Shown here piece by piece: positions 32,858 to 40,124 of a DNA stretch of 64,000 bases. The translations under genes and the position numbers were made by a program. Positions within the stretch are counted from its first letter, which is position 1; each line of letters starts with the position of its first letter. The notes below the pieces were generated by a model. It was not told the DNA's origin. It saw nothing but the letters and a program-made list of their open reading frames with translations, and searched no databases. Source of the DNA: a virus. The stretch lies in IMG/VR virus record IMGVR_UViG_3300048444_000173, positions 18,363 through 82,362 of that record. One strand, written 5' to 3'.

Positions 32858-33531
32858 ACCTCACCCTCCTTTGTCCATTCACTAATAACATCATCACACT
32901 TAGCAATAAATTCCTCAAGTGTCCCGTCATTATACACATCAACGGTATTCTTGACAACCCCATCTGGCACATATTGGCGTGAATCTCCGTCAAAATCACC
33001 TCTACCCTTGATTCGGATAAGAAGGATATTGTCCATACCAATCCGAGCAATCGCTGGCTTAATTTCATCGGCAGTACCAAAGCAGCTGTCATCAATGTAG
33101 ATATTATCGCCATTAAGTGTCGCTGCTCGACATTTGCCGAAGTAATCCTTGCCGAATAATGGCTTACAGATTAGCTCAGATACATAAATGAGGCTTTCTC
33201 GCACCGATAACGCTGTGCGAGGGCTACCGTTACGCTGATTATGAGCAACAGATATAAGCAAGGTTTCTTTACCGAGTAATTTACCCAATTTATACGCCTC
33301 TTCATTTGGCACAGAGAATGCGGATAAAGGTGTTTCCTTAATATCTCGGTTCTCATATATCTCAAAGAACTCTTTCTCAGGAATATTGAACAGGTTTTGC
33401 GTCAATGTGAACAAGTGATCCTTACAGCGTGATTCGATTAGACCATACTTACCTTTTAACACATTCACTATCTCCGTCTTACCTGCCCCAATAGGAGCAG
33501 ACAAGAGGATTAGGCGTGGTTGTTGTGTCAT
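32854..33531 (-). CDS. Deoxynucleoside monophosphate kinase
   Basis: 225 aa. P-loop LLSAPIGAGKTEIVN at residues about 8-22, a conserved DSRQYVPDG and helical NMP-binding segments as in the T4 gp1/T5-type dNMP kinases. It phosphorylates dNMPs to dNDPs for phage DNA synthesis. Position next to thyX and a nucleotidase agrees. The T4 gp1-like assignment is from motif pattern and size. Confidence 0.82.
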   Translation of the reverse strand: MTQQPRLILLSAPIGAGKTEIVNVLKGKYGLIESRCKDHLFTLTQNLFNIPEKEFFEIYENRDIKETPLSAFSVPNEEAYKLGKLLGKETLLISVAHNQRNGSPRTALSVRESLIYVSELICKPLFGKDYFGKCRAATLNGDNIYIDDSCFGTADEIKPAIARIGMDNILLIRIKGRGDFDGDSRQYVPDGVVKNTVDVYNDGTLEEFIAKCDDVISEWTKEGEV

Positions 33532-34316
33532 AGACTTTCTCCAAGTTTATTTGCCTGAGATTGTAACTCAGCAATTTGACGCTGTAATTGTTCATATTCT
33601 TCTCGGCGTTTATCTGCTTCGTTATCACGTTTCCAGATTAGTGTTAGGTTTTTATTAGTATGTTGTGTTAATAAATTTAATGCCACTGTTTGACTGGGGC
33701 ATTCGATTTCATAAACACATTCGATGTTATCACTAACCTTTGGAAGAAGTTCCCACCCATTAAACTCTCCAACGTTTGCATACTTTACATTTAAATATAA
33801 TAACGCGTCCCCCGCCAAAACCAATGCCTCTCTACCATCTTTCATTTTAACAACGTGTTTACCCGCCTCTAGCTTAGGCATTTTATTTGACTGCATAGTA
33901 ATTTCCTCCTCATTTACGTTGATTAGTTTTACTGAGTTAAATGCTTTTAAAAATCCATCTAAATTATATCTATGTGAAATTAATTCACCGCAATATACCC
34001 AGTGAGCGTTTTCGCCTATCTGATAATAAGCATGAATTAGTGATGAATCAGTCTTAAACAACCGACCAGTATCATCACCAGTGAGAATTTGAAGGTAGTG
34101 TACTTGTTTATGATTATGTTGGTTGAAATACTCTTGGTCAAAACCACCCTGAGTCATTTTTAATGAATCATCCACATATAAATATTTCTCGCCTTCATGT
34201 CTCACTGAAGCGCTCCCTGCGTATCTCCAACGAACACCATGCTCAAACAATTTCTCCTGAACCATTCGGCTAATCTCTGGCGTAGGTACTTTCACCTTGA
34301 TATTTCGATATTGCAT
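33528..34316 (-). CDS. Unknown 262-aa protein, possible in-frame gene fusion
   Basis: The N-terminal ~135 residues (VPTPEISRMVQEKLFEHGVR, HYLQILTGDDTGRLF) resemble phage proteins with an alpha/beta 'VxTPEESxxVQ' start. At residue 141 a Met is preceded by GAGGAGGAAATTACT, a full-strength ribosome site, so a 122-aa C-terminal protein may also be made from 33896. The end is coiled coil (QLQRQIAELQSQANKL). Function unknown. Confidence 0.75.
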   Translation of the reverse strand: MQYRNIKVKVPTPEISRMVQEKLFEHGVRWRYAGSASVRHEGEKYLYVDDSLKMTQGGFDQEYFNQHNHKQVHYLQILTGDDTGRLFKTDSSLIHAYYQIGENAHWVYCGELISHRYNLDGFLKAFNSVKLINVNEEEITMQSNKMPKLEAGKHVVKMKDGREALVLAGDALLYLNVKYANVGEFNGWELLPKVSDNIECVYEIECPSQTVALNLLTQHTNKNLTLIWKRDNEADKRREEYEQLQRQIAELQSQANKLGESL

Positions 34317-34331
34317 AATTTATCCCTCCAA

Positions 34332-34496
34332 TTAAAACTTATATTCAGCATATAACTTATTATTGCTCTCATAACACTGTGTCACTGGTTTAGGCTCAAC
34401 ACTTGGTGCATTAACTTGGTGATAACTCCACTCTAACCCTAGCGCAACAACAGCAGCGGTAACACTGACCAAAGCATAATTCAATAATTCTTTCAA
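34332..34496 (-). CDS. 54-aa exported or membrane protein
   Basis: TTG start at 34496 behind AAGGAGGGATTGAC. A hydrophobic segment (LVSVTAAVVALGLEW) and then a polar tail with one Cys. It fills the gap between the exonuclease and the 33528 gene. Confidence 0.65.
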   Translation of the reverse strand: MKELLNYALVSVTAAVVALGLEWSYHQVNAPSVEPKPVTQCYESNNKLYAEYKF

Positions 34497-34508
34497 GTCA
34501 ATCCCTCC

Positions 34509-35054
34509 TTACAGAATAATTCCGTCAAAGTGTTTGTTGATAGCTATGGCGTGATTAGCTTGTGAAAGAGCGTCATCAATAGCTGAGTGGTGTGTACCAA
34601 CTCGTTCAATCTTGGGCGCACCTTTTAGGTTCTTCCACGTCCTGTAGCAAGCCTCATTCCAAAACTTCCAGAAAGGTTCTTGTCCACAAGCAAGGAAAGC
34701 ATTCTCAAGGATACCTAAGTCAAAACGTGCCGAGTTACCTACCATTGTAACGTTGTAGCTGTGTACGTTCTTGAACACGAAATTACGTAACTGTTGTAGT
34801 GCTTTATCAATGGGTACAGTTTTCTCATTAAATACTTTACGAGCATCTTCGTCCTGCTTCATCCAGAACTGAATTGTGCTACCGATAACGGTCATACCTT
34901 TATCCAAGCAACTTTGTATATCTACTGGCACATAGAATTTATCCTTAAATACCTTGTCAGCAGTAAATAGCACAACACCAATCGACGCAATAACCGCTGT
35001 GGGTTTTGTGTCCAAAGATTCTAGGTCAGTCATTCCGTAGATTTTATTTGCCAT
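34509..35054 (-). CDS. DEDDh 3'-5' exonuclease
   Basis: 181 aa. Exo I motif (TDLESLD) at about residues 9-15, Exo II (GNSARFDLGILENA) near 106, Exo III-epsilon (THHSAIDDALSQA) near 155 with the catalytic His and Asp. It resembles the phage exonuclease group related to RNase T/exodeoxyribonuclease VIII-like DUF5051 proteins. It may degrade host or damaged RNA or DNA ends; the substrate is unknown. Second gene of the macro-domain operon. Confidence 0.85.
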   Translation of the reverse strand: MANKIYGMTDLESLDTKPTAVIASIGVVLFTADKVFKDKFYVPVDIQSCLDKGMTVIGSTIQFWMKQDEDARKVFNEKTVPIDKALQQLRNFVFKNVHSYNVTMVGNSARFDLGILENAFLACGQEPFWKFWNEACYRTWKNLKGAPKIERVGTHHSAIDDALSQANHAIAINKHFDGIIL

Positions 35055-35057
35055 AAA

Positions 35058-35510
35058 TTATTCCTCCAATTTGTAAATGTAAACGTCATATTCTCCCAAA
35101 TACCACTCAATCAATTCTAGCACAATTTCCCAATCACCACCAGCCCTATCTGACGCAAATTTATAAGGAAAAGCTACTTTGACGTTAGGTGTTAGCTTAA
35201 GCTCATTACGAATATTAATTAGTCCCTGACATAATGCACCGTAACTAAGATGGCGTTTATCTGTGCCATAATAAAATTGTCCGTATAAATTCACCACACC
35301 ACCTTCGCTAAACCAAGCCGAGCCTAATTTATTCTTGCTATTATTGTAGCACCAAGTATCTAGCGCATAAGCGTCAGGACATTCGCGCTTAATTTGTCGT
35401 GCAATGCCGCTACCAAATTTATTTTGGCAATTACAACAGTGAACTAGCCAGTCAACATCGCCTCGTTTTACTGCTTTTACAGCATCGCCTTTGACGTAAG
35501 TAATGGGCAT
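35058..35510 (-). CDS. Macro-domain protein (ADP-ribose derivative hydrolase-like)
   Basis: 150 aa, one macro domain. Signature features are VHCCNCQNKFGSGIARQIK (the ADP-ribose-binding N..G.G...I loop), NLYGQFYYG and VAFPYKFASDRAGGDWEIV (the second phosphate loop). Such domains bind or hydrolyse ADP-ribose, ADP-ribose-1''-phosphate or ADP-ribosylated bases and proteins. ADP-ribose-1''-phosphate arises from tRNA splicing-type repair, and ADP-ribosyl chemistry is also used by anti-phage defences; either link is inference. First gene after a strong promoter. Confidence 0.9.
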   Translation of the reverse strand: MPITYVKGDAVKAVKRGDVDWLVHCCNCQNKFGSGIARQIKRECPDAYALDTWCYNNSKNKLGSAWFSEGGVVNLYGQFYYGTDKRHLSYGALCQGLINIRNELKLTPNVKVAFPYKFASDRAGGDWEIVLELIEWYLGEYDVYIYKLEE

Positions 35511-35546
35511 AAGTTATTCCTCCAAGATCATTTCAACAGAGCCTAG

Positions 35547-35575
35547 AGTATAATTTAGTTATAGCGTTATGTCAA
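35547..35575 (-). promoter_or_regulatory. Near-consensus sigma70 promoter
   Basis: On the minus strand TTGACA, 17 bases, TATACT, 37 bases upstream of the macro-domain gene. Drives the leftward dNTP/exonuclease operon. Confidence 0.88.
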
Positions 35576-35782
35576 GCGATTAGGTCTACAAAAGGTGTAT
35601 AAATTTAGTAACGTAATGTAGACTAGGTGATACCATTGTAGCAATTATGGCGTAAAATAGGATATAATTACCACTATTGTAACAACTATGGGATATTTAG
35701 GTAGGTTTACTTAGGCAGGAATATGCGGTAATAATTGGCGTGAGTTTAGGATATAGTAAACTTTGGTACTGATAGTACGGTC
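35576..35782. other. Non-coding stretch upstream of the macro-domain promoter
   Basis: AT-rich, no gene seen. Contains repeats of the form ATTGTAnCAAnTATGG (near 35635 and 35676), which may be operator or factor sites. Confidence 0.4.
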
Positions 35783-35814
35783 ATAAAGAAAAGCCCCAAC
35801 ATTGCGTCAGGGCT
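35783..35814 (-). terminator. Rho-independent terminator after the tRNA region
   Basis: Minus strand AGCCC, 13-base loop, GGGCT, then TTTCTTTAT. Separates the terL/methyltransferase/tRNA unit from the macro-domain operon. Confidence 0.65.
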
Positions 35815-35854
35815 GACCCGAGAGGAAATTTGTTAGATGTATTCTGTACTCATA

Positions 35855-35917
35855 TTAGGCTCCAGTAAATCCACCAACTAAAGGATCATCCCAAACACCC
35901 ACTTCACTCATTTTCAT
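35855..35917 (-). CDS. Possible 20-aa microprotein
   Basis: ATG at 35917 with an ideal AAGGAG-7-ATG ribosome site. The peptide starts MKMSEVGVWDD and ends in GGFTGA. It lies between the tRNA and the terminator. The perfect ribosome site argues for translation; nothing else supports a function. Confidence 0.45.
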   Translation of the reverse strand: MKMSEVGVWDDPLVGGFTGA

Positions 35918-36121
35918 ATTATTTCTCCTTAATTTATTTGCAAATAATTAAAGCAGGGACACTCGACCAAGAATACGCTCAATCCTTATTCCCTATTATC
36001 CTTACGGAAGTGGTATGACGTGTCTCTCTGACGTGATCTGCTAGGCCATACACCACAGCGTCAGATTTACAACATGACACTACTAGCTCTAATCGCTAAA
36101 TGTGAGAGGTTGTAAATACGT
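35918..36121 (-). other. Structured non-coding region beside the tRNA
   Basis: No gene. Holds a near-perfect palindrome TTATTTGCAAATAA (about 35937-35950), a stem GTGGTATG/CATACACCAC near 36010-36056, and a 9-bp perfect inverted repeat ATTTACAAC/GTTGTAAAT (about 36066-36118). A stable RNA co-transcribed with the tRNA is possible; I could not fold it into a second tRNA. Confidence 0.5.
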
Positions 36122-36197
36122 TGGCGTTCCTACTAGGACTTGAACCTAGACCACAAACTTAGAAGGATTGTATGCTTTCCAATTACACTATAGGAAC
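36122..36197 (-). tRNA. tRNA-Arg (anticodon UCU)
   Basis: 76 nt cloverleaf read on the minus strand: acceptor GTTCCTA/TAGGAAC with discriminator G and encoded CCA; D arm GTGT...GCAT; anticodon loop CTTCTAA with UCU; T arm CTAGG-TTCAAGT-CCTAG. The anticodon stem has one U-U mismatch. It decodes AGA, a codon often rare in hosts, and would also replace a host tRNA-Arg lost to cleavage. Confidence 0.93.
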
Positions 36198-36279
36198 GAA
36201 TTAGCCCTACAGATTACGCACTGTAGGCTGCGGCATCATTACTGCGGAGGAGACAACGGCGATGCAACCGTGATTGATA

Positions 36280-36405
36280 TTAGCCCTCACCGCGTTTCGT
36301 CTTATTGTATGGGCGCTTATAATTCGCCCCAGAATTAGCACGATTACCCCATGCTTGATTGACGAAAACGTGTTCATAAGCCTTACGGCGTTCATCTTGT
36401 GTCAA
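36280..36405 (-). CDS. 41-aa basic protein
   Basis: TTG start at 36405 behind GAGGAGCAAATACT. Polar and basic, with an Asn/Gly-rich centre (NQAWGNRANSGANYKRPY). It lies between the methyltransferase and the tRNA. A frame without a ribosome site overlaps it in another phase. No motif. Confidence 0.55.
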   Translation of the reverse strand: MTQDERRKAYEHVFVNQAWGNRANSGANYKRPYNKTKRGEG

Positions 36406-36463
36406 AGTATTTGCTCCTCATTTGTTCGTGATGTTAGTTTGACAATGTTATTCAGGGTTAGTT

Positions 36464-37252
36464 TCATGCGTTGTTAATTCGTTCTTTGGCTATATTAAAA
36501 TAGTCTTGGTCAAGCTCAATACCAATAAAGTTTCGGTTTAAATTCTTAGCCGCTGCGCCAGTTGTTCCTGAACCCATAAATGGGTCTAAGACTACATCAT
36601 TACTTTCTGTCATTAGTTTGATAAAGAACTCTGGTAAATACAACGGGTAAACCGCAGGATGACCTATGTTAGCATTACTTGAGCTACCTGTTATGACATT
36701 AGATGGTCTAACCGTGTCGCTCGAAATCCTTTTACTCATGTTCATTCCAGACCCATTGTTAGTATTATGCTCGCCATTGTTCTTTCTGCGCTTTTCAGAT
36801 GCAAGCCACTTGGAATCTGATTTCACTAAAACTTTCTCTGGGTAAAACTTGTAAGACTTCGATTTGGAAAAATGAAGTACTCGCTCGTAGGCATCTTTCA
36901 ATCTCTTCTTGCTACCTGTTGGGAACGGGTTAGTCTTATTCCAAATGTATTCGTCAACCAACCTCCATCCATAGTTTTCAACCATTTCGATTATCAACTT
37001 ATACACGTATAGTTCGCGCTGACCATCTTTGCAATTTTCTTTTATGTTCAGAATCAACGAACCTGTTTCCTTTAACTTGTCTTTGCATAAATTCAATATG
37101 GGATGAAGGAATGAACCATACTCAGATACACTATAACCAGTGTAACTCCTCTGCTTTGCATAAGGAGGGCTTGTAACTATTAAGTCAACTGACCCATCAG
37201 GAATTTCTTTCATGACCTCTAAGCAATCGCCCTGCCGCAAATCTATATTCAT
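36464..37252 (-). CDS. Beta-class DNA methyltransferase (N4-cytosine or N6-adenine)
   Basis: 262 aa. Catalytic motif IV (TSPPY) is near residue 28 and the AdoMet motif I (LDPFMGSGTTG) near 222, the beta-class order. SPPY is more common in N4-cytosine enzymes than the DPPY/NPPY of adenine enzymes. The target-recognition region lies between. No restriction nuclease is adjacent, so it probably protects phage DNA or alters regulation. ATG behind TGGAGGAGTATT, with an extended -10 promoter upstream. Confidence 0.9.
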   Translation of the reverse strand: MNIDLRQGDCLEVMKEIPDGSVDLIVTSPPYAKQRSYTGYSVSEYGSFLHPILNLCKDKLKETGSLILNIKENCKDGQRELYVYKLIIEMVENYGWRLVDEYIWNKTNPFPTGSKKRLKDAYERVLHFSKSKSYKFYPEKVLVKSDSKWLASEKRRKNNGEHNTNNGSGMNMSKRISSDTVRPSNVITGSSSNANIGHPAVYPLYLPEFFIKLMTESNDVVLDPFMGSGTTGAAAKNLNRNFIGIELDQDYFNIAKERINNA

Positions 37253-37279
37253 AATACTCCTCCATATTAATTTGTCTCA

Positions 37280-37288
37280 AGTATAGCA
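37280..37288 (-). promoter_or_regulatory. Extended -10 promoter of the methyltransferase gene
   Basis: Minus strand TGCTATACT (TGn plus TATACT), about 28 bases upstream of the ATG. The -35 region is poor. Confidence 0.5.
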
Positions 37289-37315
37289 CACTAACATTTC
37301 TAATGATACATTTAT

Positions 37316-37350
37316 AGCACATTATTGGGCGAAATACTGGTTAATGTGCT
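37316..37350 (-). repeat. 9-bp perfect inverted repeat
   Basis: AGCACATTA (37316-37324) and TAATGTGCT (37342-37350) around a 17-base loop, between the HNH-AP2 gene and the methyltransferase promoter. No T tract, so it is more likely an operator or RNA stem than a terminator. Confidence 0.6.
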
Positions 37351-37362
37351 GTTTAGGGTACG

Positions 37363-38178
37363 TTATGCTTTAGTCCAGTCTTTATCTGGCGCATATCGTT
37401 CTCGTAATGCTTTAGCAACACGTTCGTCTGATTGTTCATCAGCAAGTTGACAAGCGAGTTCGTGTTTGCGAGCTTGCCATACTTTGTGTGCTTCCATTGG
37501 GTCGTCGAAAGCACCCAACCGCTCAGCTTTACCAGTGAACGGGTTACCACACCTTGCAATAAATCTATTTTCTTTTTTACATAAGCTCGCACCAATAGGG
37601 TAAACTCCTACATTAGAAGGATATATGGCGAATAAGTTAGTTTTGGTGTCTACAAAAGCACAGTAATCTGGACAATAGACCTTGTTTCCTCTTTTTATAA
37701 TATCTTTGTCTAAAGCCAACCCTTCCCATTCTCTTTTTGTGACCCAATCCCTGAATTTTGTGAAATAAAGCCACTCGTCACAAACTGTGACATCTTTATA
37801 CACTGGTGCTGTTTTAAGACCTTTCTCTGAATAACAACGTCTTATCATTCCTCTCCATTTGTCATAGATAGGGCAGCTTTTCACTTCACCATCTTGATAG
37901 AACCGATTCTTGTGTTCCGTATCACAAATACCGACTCCGTGTATTTTATTCAACCCTCCGTTCGCATTCTTTTTGGTTTTTATATAAGGGTCTTTGAAGC
38001 AGCCGTTTTTAAAATGCCTACAGTCAACGATATAACGGTGTCCACTCTCGACTTCTATTAAGCAATTTTTAAAGTTGATATATTCGACAAGTTTGCCAAC
38101 GGAACCATTGTGGGATTCAACCACCATGCCTTCTCTTTCTGATTTCTGTTTAAGTCTACGCTCTTCTCTCCAGTCCAT
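37363..38178 (-). CDS. Free-standing HNH-AP2 homing endonuclease
   Basis: 271 aa. The centre (SCPIYDKWRGMIRRCYSEKG, VTVCDEWLYFTKFRDWV, LALDKDIIKRGNKVYCPDYC) is the same degenerate HNH-like family as the 1678 protein. Residues about 190-235 (SLCKKENRFIARCGNP then RLGAFDDPMEAHKVW) form an AP2-type DNA-binding domain, common in phage homing endonucleases. It sits directly downstream of terL, which carries a group I intron without an ORF, so this enzyme may mobilise that intron. Its ribosome site is controlled by the hairpin described at 38183. Confidence 0.88.
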   Translation of the reverse strand: MDWREERRLKQKSEREGMVVESHNGSVGKLVEYINFKNCLIEVESGHRYIVDCRHFKNGCFKDPYIKTKKNANGGLNKIHGVGICDTEHKNRFYQDGEVKSCPIYDKWRGMIRRCYSEKGLKTAPVYKDVTVCDEWLYFTKFRDWVTKREWEGLALDKDIIKRGNKVYCPDYCAFVDTKTNLFAIYPSNVGVYPIGASLCKKENRFIARCGNPFTGKAERLGAFDDPMEAHKVWQARKHELACQLADEQSDERVAKALRERYAPDKDWTKA

Positions 38179-38182
38179 AATA

Positions 38183-38242
38183 AAACTCCTTAGTTATAAA
38201 AGTATCTCTACCAATATAATCTAAGGAGTTTGTATTTGTCAA
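38183..38242 (-). promoter_or_regulatory. Promoter inside an RBS-sequestering hairpin
   Basis: Minus strand: TTGACA (38237-38242), 17 bases, TTATAT (38214-38219). A perfect 11-bp inverted repeat, AAACTCCTTAG (38231-38221) and CTAAGGAGTTT (38193-38183), surrounds it; the second arm contains the AAGGAG ribosome site of the endonuclease gene and the first arm lies in the promoter spacer. Transcripts reading through from terL can form the hairpin and hide the ribosome site; transcripts from this promoter lack the first arm. Confidence 0.8.
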
Positions 38243-38248
38243 CAACTT

Positions 38249-39857
38249 TTATAAAATAAATTGTTTACGAGTAGTAAAGTTACTATTTTTGATAAGACCA
38301 TCTACAGCGAAACCAAGCGCATCAACATGGTTAGGGGAGCGCCCCTTGCCATCGAAACTAATCATCTCATTCTCAAGCTCGCCAAGATCTGCGTTAGTGT
38401 CATGGAAAACTATTCCAGTTTCATAGAACTGAGCGCAAGTTATTGCTCTAGCATATTTCTTATTCACTGACGAAAATTCTTCCATAGGCAAGAAGGGGTG
38501 TTCTCGCTTAATCATGCTCTTATACATCCCTCCGATTCCGTTGGCTTCAATTCTCACCTTAGTCGGACAGAAGTTGCTGTATTTACTGTGTAACGAATGT
38601 ATAGTTTTAATACAAGTGTCACCAGACATTCTAGCAGTCTTATCTTCAACCACAAGAATCTTGTCAGATTCAGTTAGTACAGCAACGATTATACCAGTTT
38701 CGTCAGACGCTTTTGATGTAGATTCACCAGCAGGGTCTAAGCCTATAACAGCCTTCTTCCAATATTTAGGGTGAAACTCACCCATTTTTGTTGCTCTGCA
38801 CTTGTCTAAAAGGTCAGGATTCCAAGCCGCCATGTCATTGGCGAGAATAAGTTCACCCTCAACCTCTTGCATACCTAGCTTAGTTTTCCTTGTCCTTTCA
38901 GCGTTAGCAAGCATCTGGGGTGAAAGGTTGTCCGAGTTCTCGAAACTACTACCTGTCACAATCCTTACGTTACTATCTTCTTCCTCTGATTGTTTCTTTA
39001 ATTCAATCATCAAAGGTGTTGCTTTGGGTGTTGTTACAATGATACCCTGAGAAATACCCAGTCGTAAACCGTATAGCAAGTTATGATAGAACTCTAGCGC
39101 ATCGCCGGACCAAGCCGCTGCTTCGTCTGATAAAAGCACCTCCGAATTTATGCCCCTGCTACGCTCGCTGGACTCACTACTAACCAAACGGGCTACAGCA
39201 CCATTTTTATGCTTAAGTACACCATAGTGAGGCATATACTCTGGCTTGTTTGGGTCATTGTCTGAATAAGCGTTCAAGACCCCAGATTCACCTCTCACAA
39301 TTGTGTTCACAAGGTCATTGTTGCTCGGTGCAGCAATAGTGAGATGCTTTACCCCAAGCTCTTCAACATAATATTTATACATCCTTGCTAGACAGAAAGT
39401 TTTACCAACAAATATGTTCAACGTAGGTCGTTAATCTACGCCAGCGACATTACTCGCATCTCTATGTTACCATAGAAGTTCAGACTATATCTTCAAGGAA
39501 TATTATTCCAAGCTCCTCGTTTCCACCCACTTGGGCGTACGCCTCCCAGCTAGTCGTTACACACGGCTATTAAGCCTTGCTCGGTATTGTCCATTTAGGA
39601 GTTCCACCGAATTAGAGGAGTTTTACGTGAGCAAGGTTTTACCCACGACCTGCCAATACAAGGCAGATGTTTCTTTCTAGGTCAACAGGGATAAACTGTT
39701 TACGTCTAAGATGTATGATTGGATCATAAGCAAACTCTTCACGTTGAGCCGCCGTAAGATTATCAATAAATGCCTGTTTATCTTCTTTTGGCATCTGTTT
39801 TAACCGCTCACCTAAGTCCAATCTCTGCTCAGGTGTTAAGTCCGATAGTTTTTGCAT
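38249..39857 (-). CDS. terL: Terminase large subunit, interrupted by an intron
   Basis: DNA-packaging motor. The coding sequence is complement(join(38249..39408, 39641..39857)), 458 aa. Exon 1 (MQKLSDLTPEQRLDL...) ends within Walker A: LAGRG|FGKTF after joining. Exon 2 holds the Walker B region EVLLSDEAAAWSG, the motif III-like GIIVTTPKATP, and the C-terminal RNase H-like nuclease with VIGLDPAGES, ILVVEDK and the final HVDALGFAVDG. Unspliced, exon 1 stops right after GRG. The small subunit is not recognised nearby. The sizes and motif order fit a normal TerL. Confidence 0.94.
39409..39640 (-). ncRNA. Group I self-splicing intron in terL
   Basis: 232 nt, no ORF. Exon 1 ends in T (CGTGGGT|AAAACC), the intron ends in G (ATATTTG|TTGGT). 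The exon CGUGGGU pairs over 7 bp with the intron GCUCACG (P1 with the terminal U-G). Core elements are clear: CGGTGGAACTCCTAA and GACAATACCGAGC (P4/P5/P6), GTGTAACGACTAG and AAGATATAGTC (P7, the R and S elements). Splicing rebuilds GRGFGKT. Confidence 0.95.
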
Positions 39858-39896
39858 AATTTACCTCGCCGTATCTATGCGTAAATGTCTAGCCCC

Positions 39897-40124
39897 TTAA
39901 TGCAGGGGCGTATCTTCTTCCACATTAGACACAGCCATATCAATCTTCGCATTAACTCTCGTCATCATTTTCCCGACAGCATCAGCATCCATAAGAAATT
40001 CTTGCACAGCCATTAGCAATAGATTAGCGCCAGATAAGCTGTCCTCATTATCAAAGTCAAACTTTACGCTCTCAATTTCTTCCGTAGCTTCATTACTCAC
40101 TATTGTCATTGAACACTTGCTCAT
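39897..40124 (-). CDS. Unknown 75-aa protein, paralog of the 40888 protein
   Basis: Segment NEDSLSGANLLLMAVQEFLM then DADAVGKMMTRV aligns with the pattern of the 40888 protein (GDDRAMHIMSGAIKLFLSD then EEAMLMYAQLV). Both are acidic and helical. They may be terminase- or head-associated accessory proteins because they flank the terL region; the role is unknown. Confidence 0.65.
   Translation of the reverse strand: MSKCSMTIVSNEATEEIESVKFDFDNEDSLSGANLLLMAVQEFLMDADAVGKMMTRVNAKIDMAVSNVEEDTPLH

Noticed and set aside
33171-33365. Overlapping frames within dNMP kinase
   Set aside because: Alternate-frame shadows without ribosome sites; the kinase frame has the P-loop and proper overlap with neighbours.
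36005-36060. A second tRNA beside tRNA-Arg
   Set aside because: The GTGGTGT/ATACCAC arms enclose only about 33 bases, with no T loop or anticodon arm.
36207-36395. A 62-codon minus-strand frame next to the tRNA
   Set aside because: It lacks a ribosome site and has a composition unlike real genes; the overlapping TTG-started frame 36280-36405 has GAGGAG upstream and better codon use.
38249-39421. A TerL gene starting at the codon MNIFVGKTF
   Set aside because: MNIFV is intron sequence; the real Walker A glycine-rich half is in the upstream exon and is restored by splicing.
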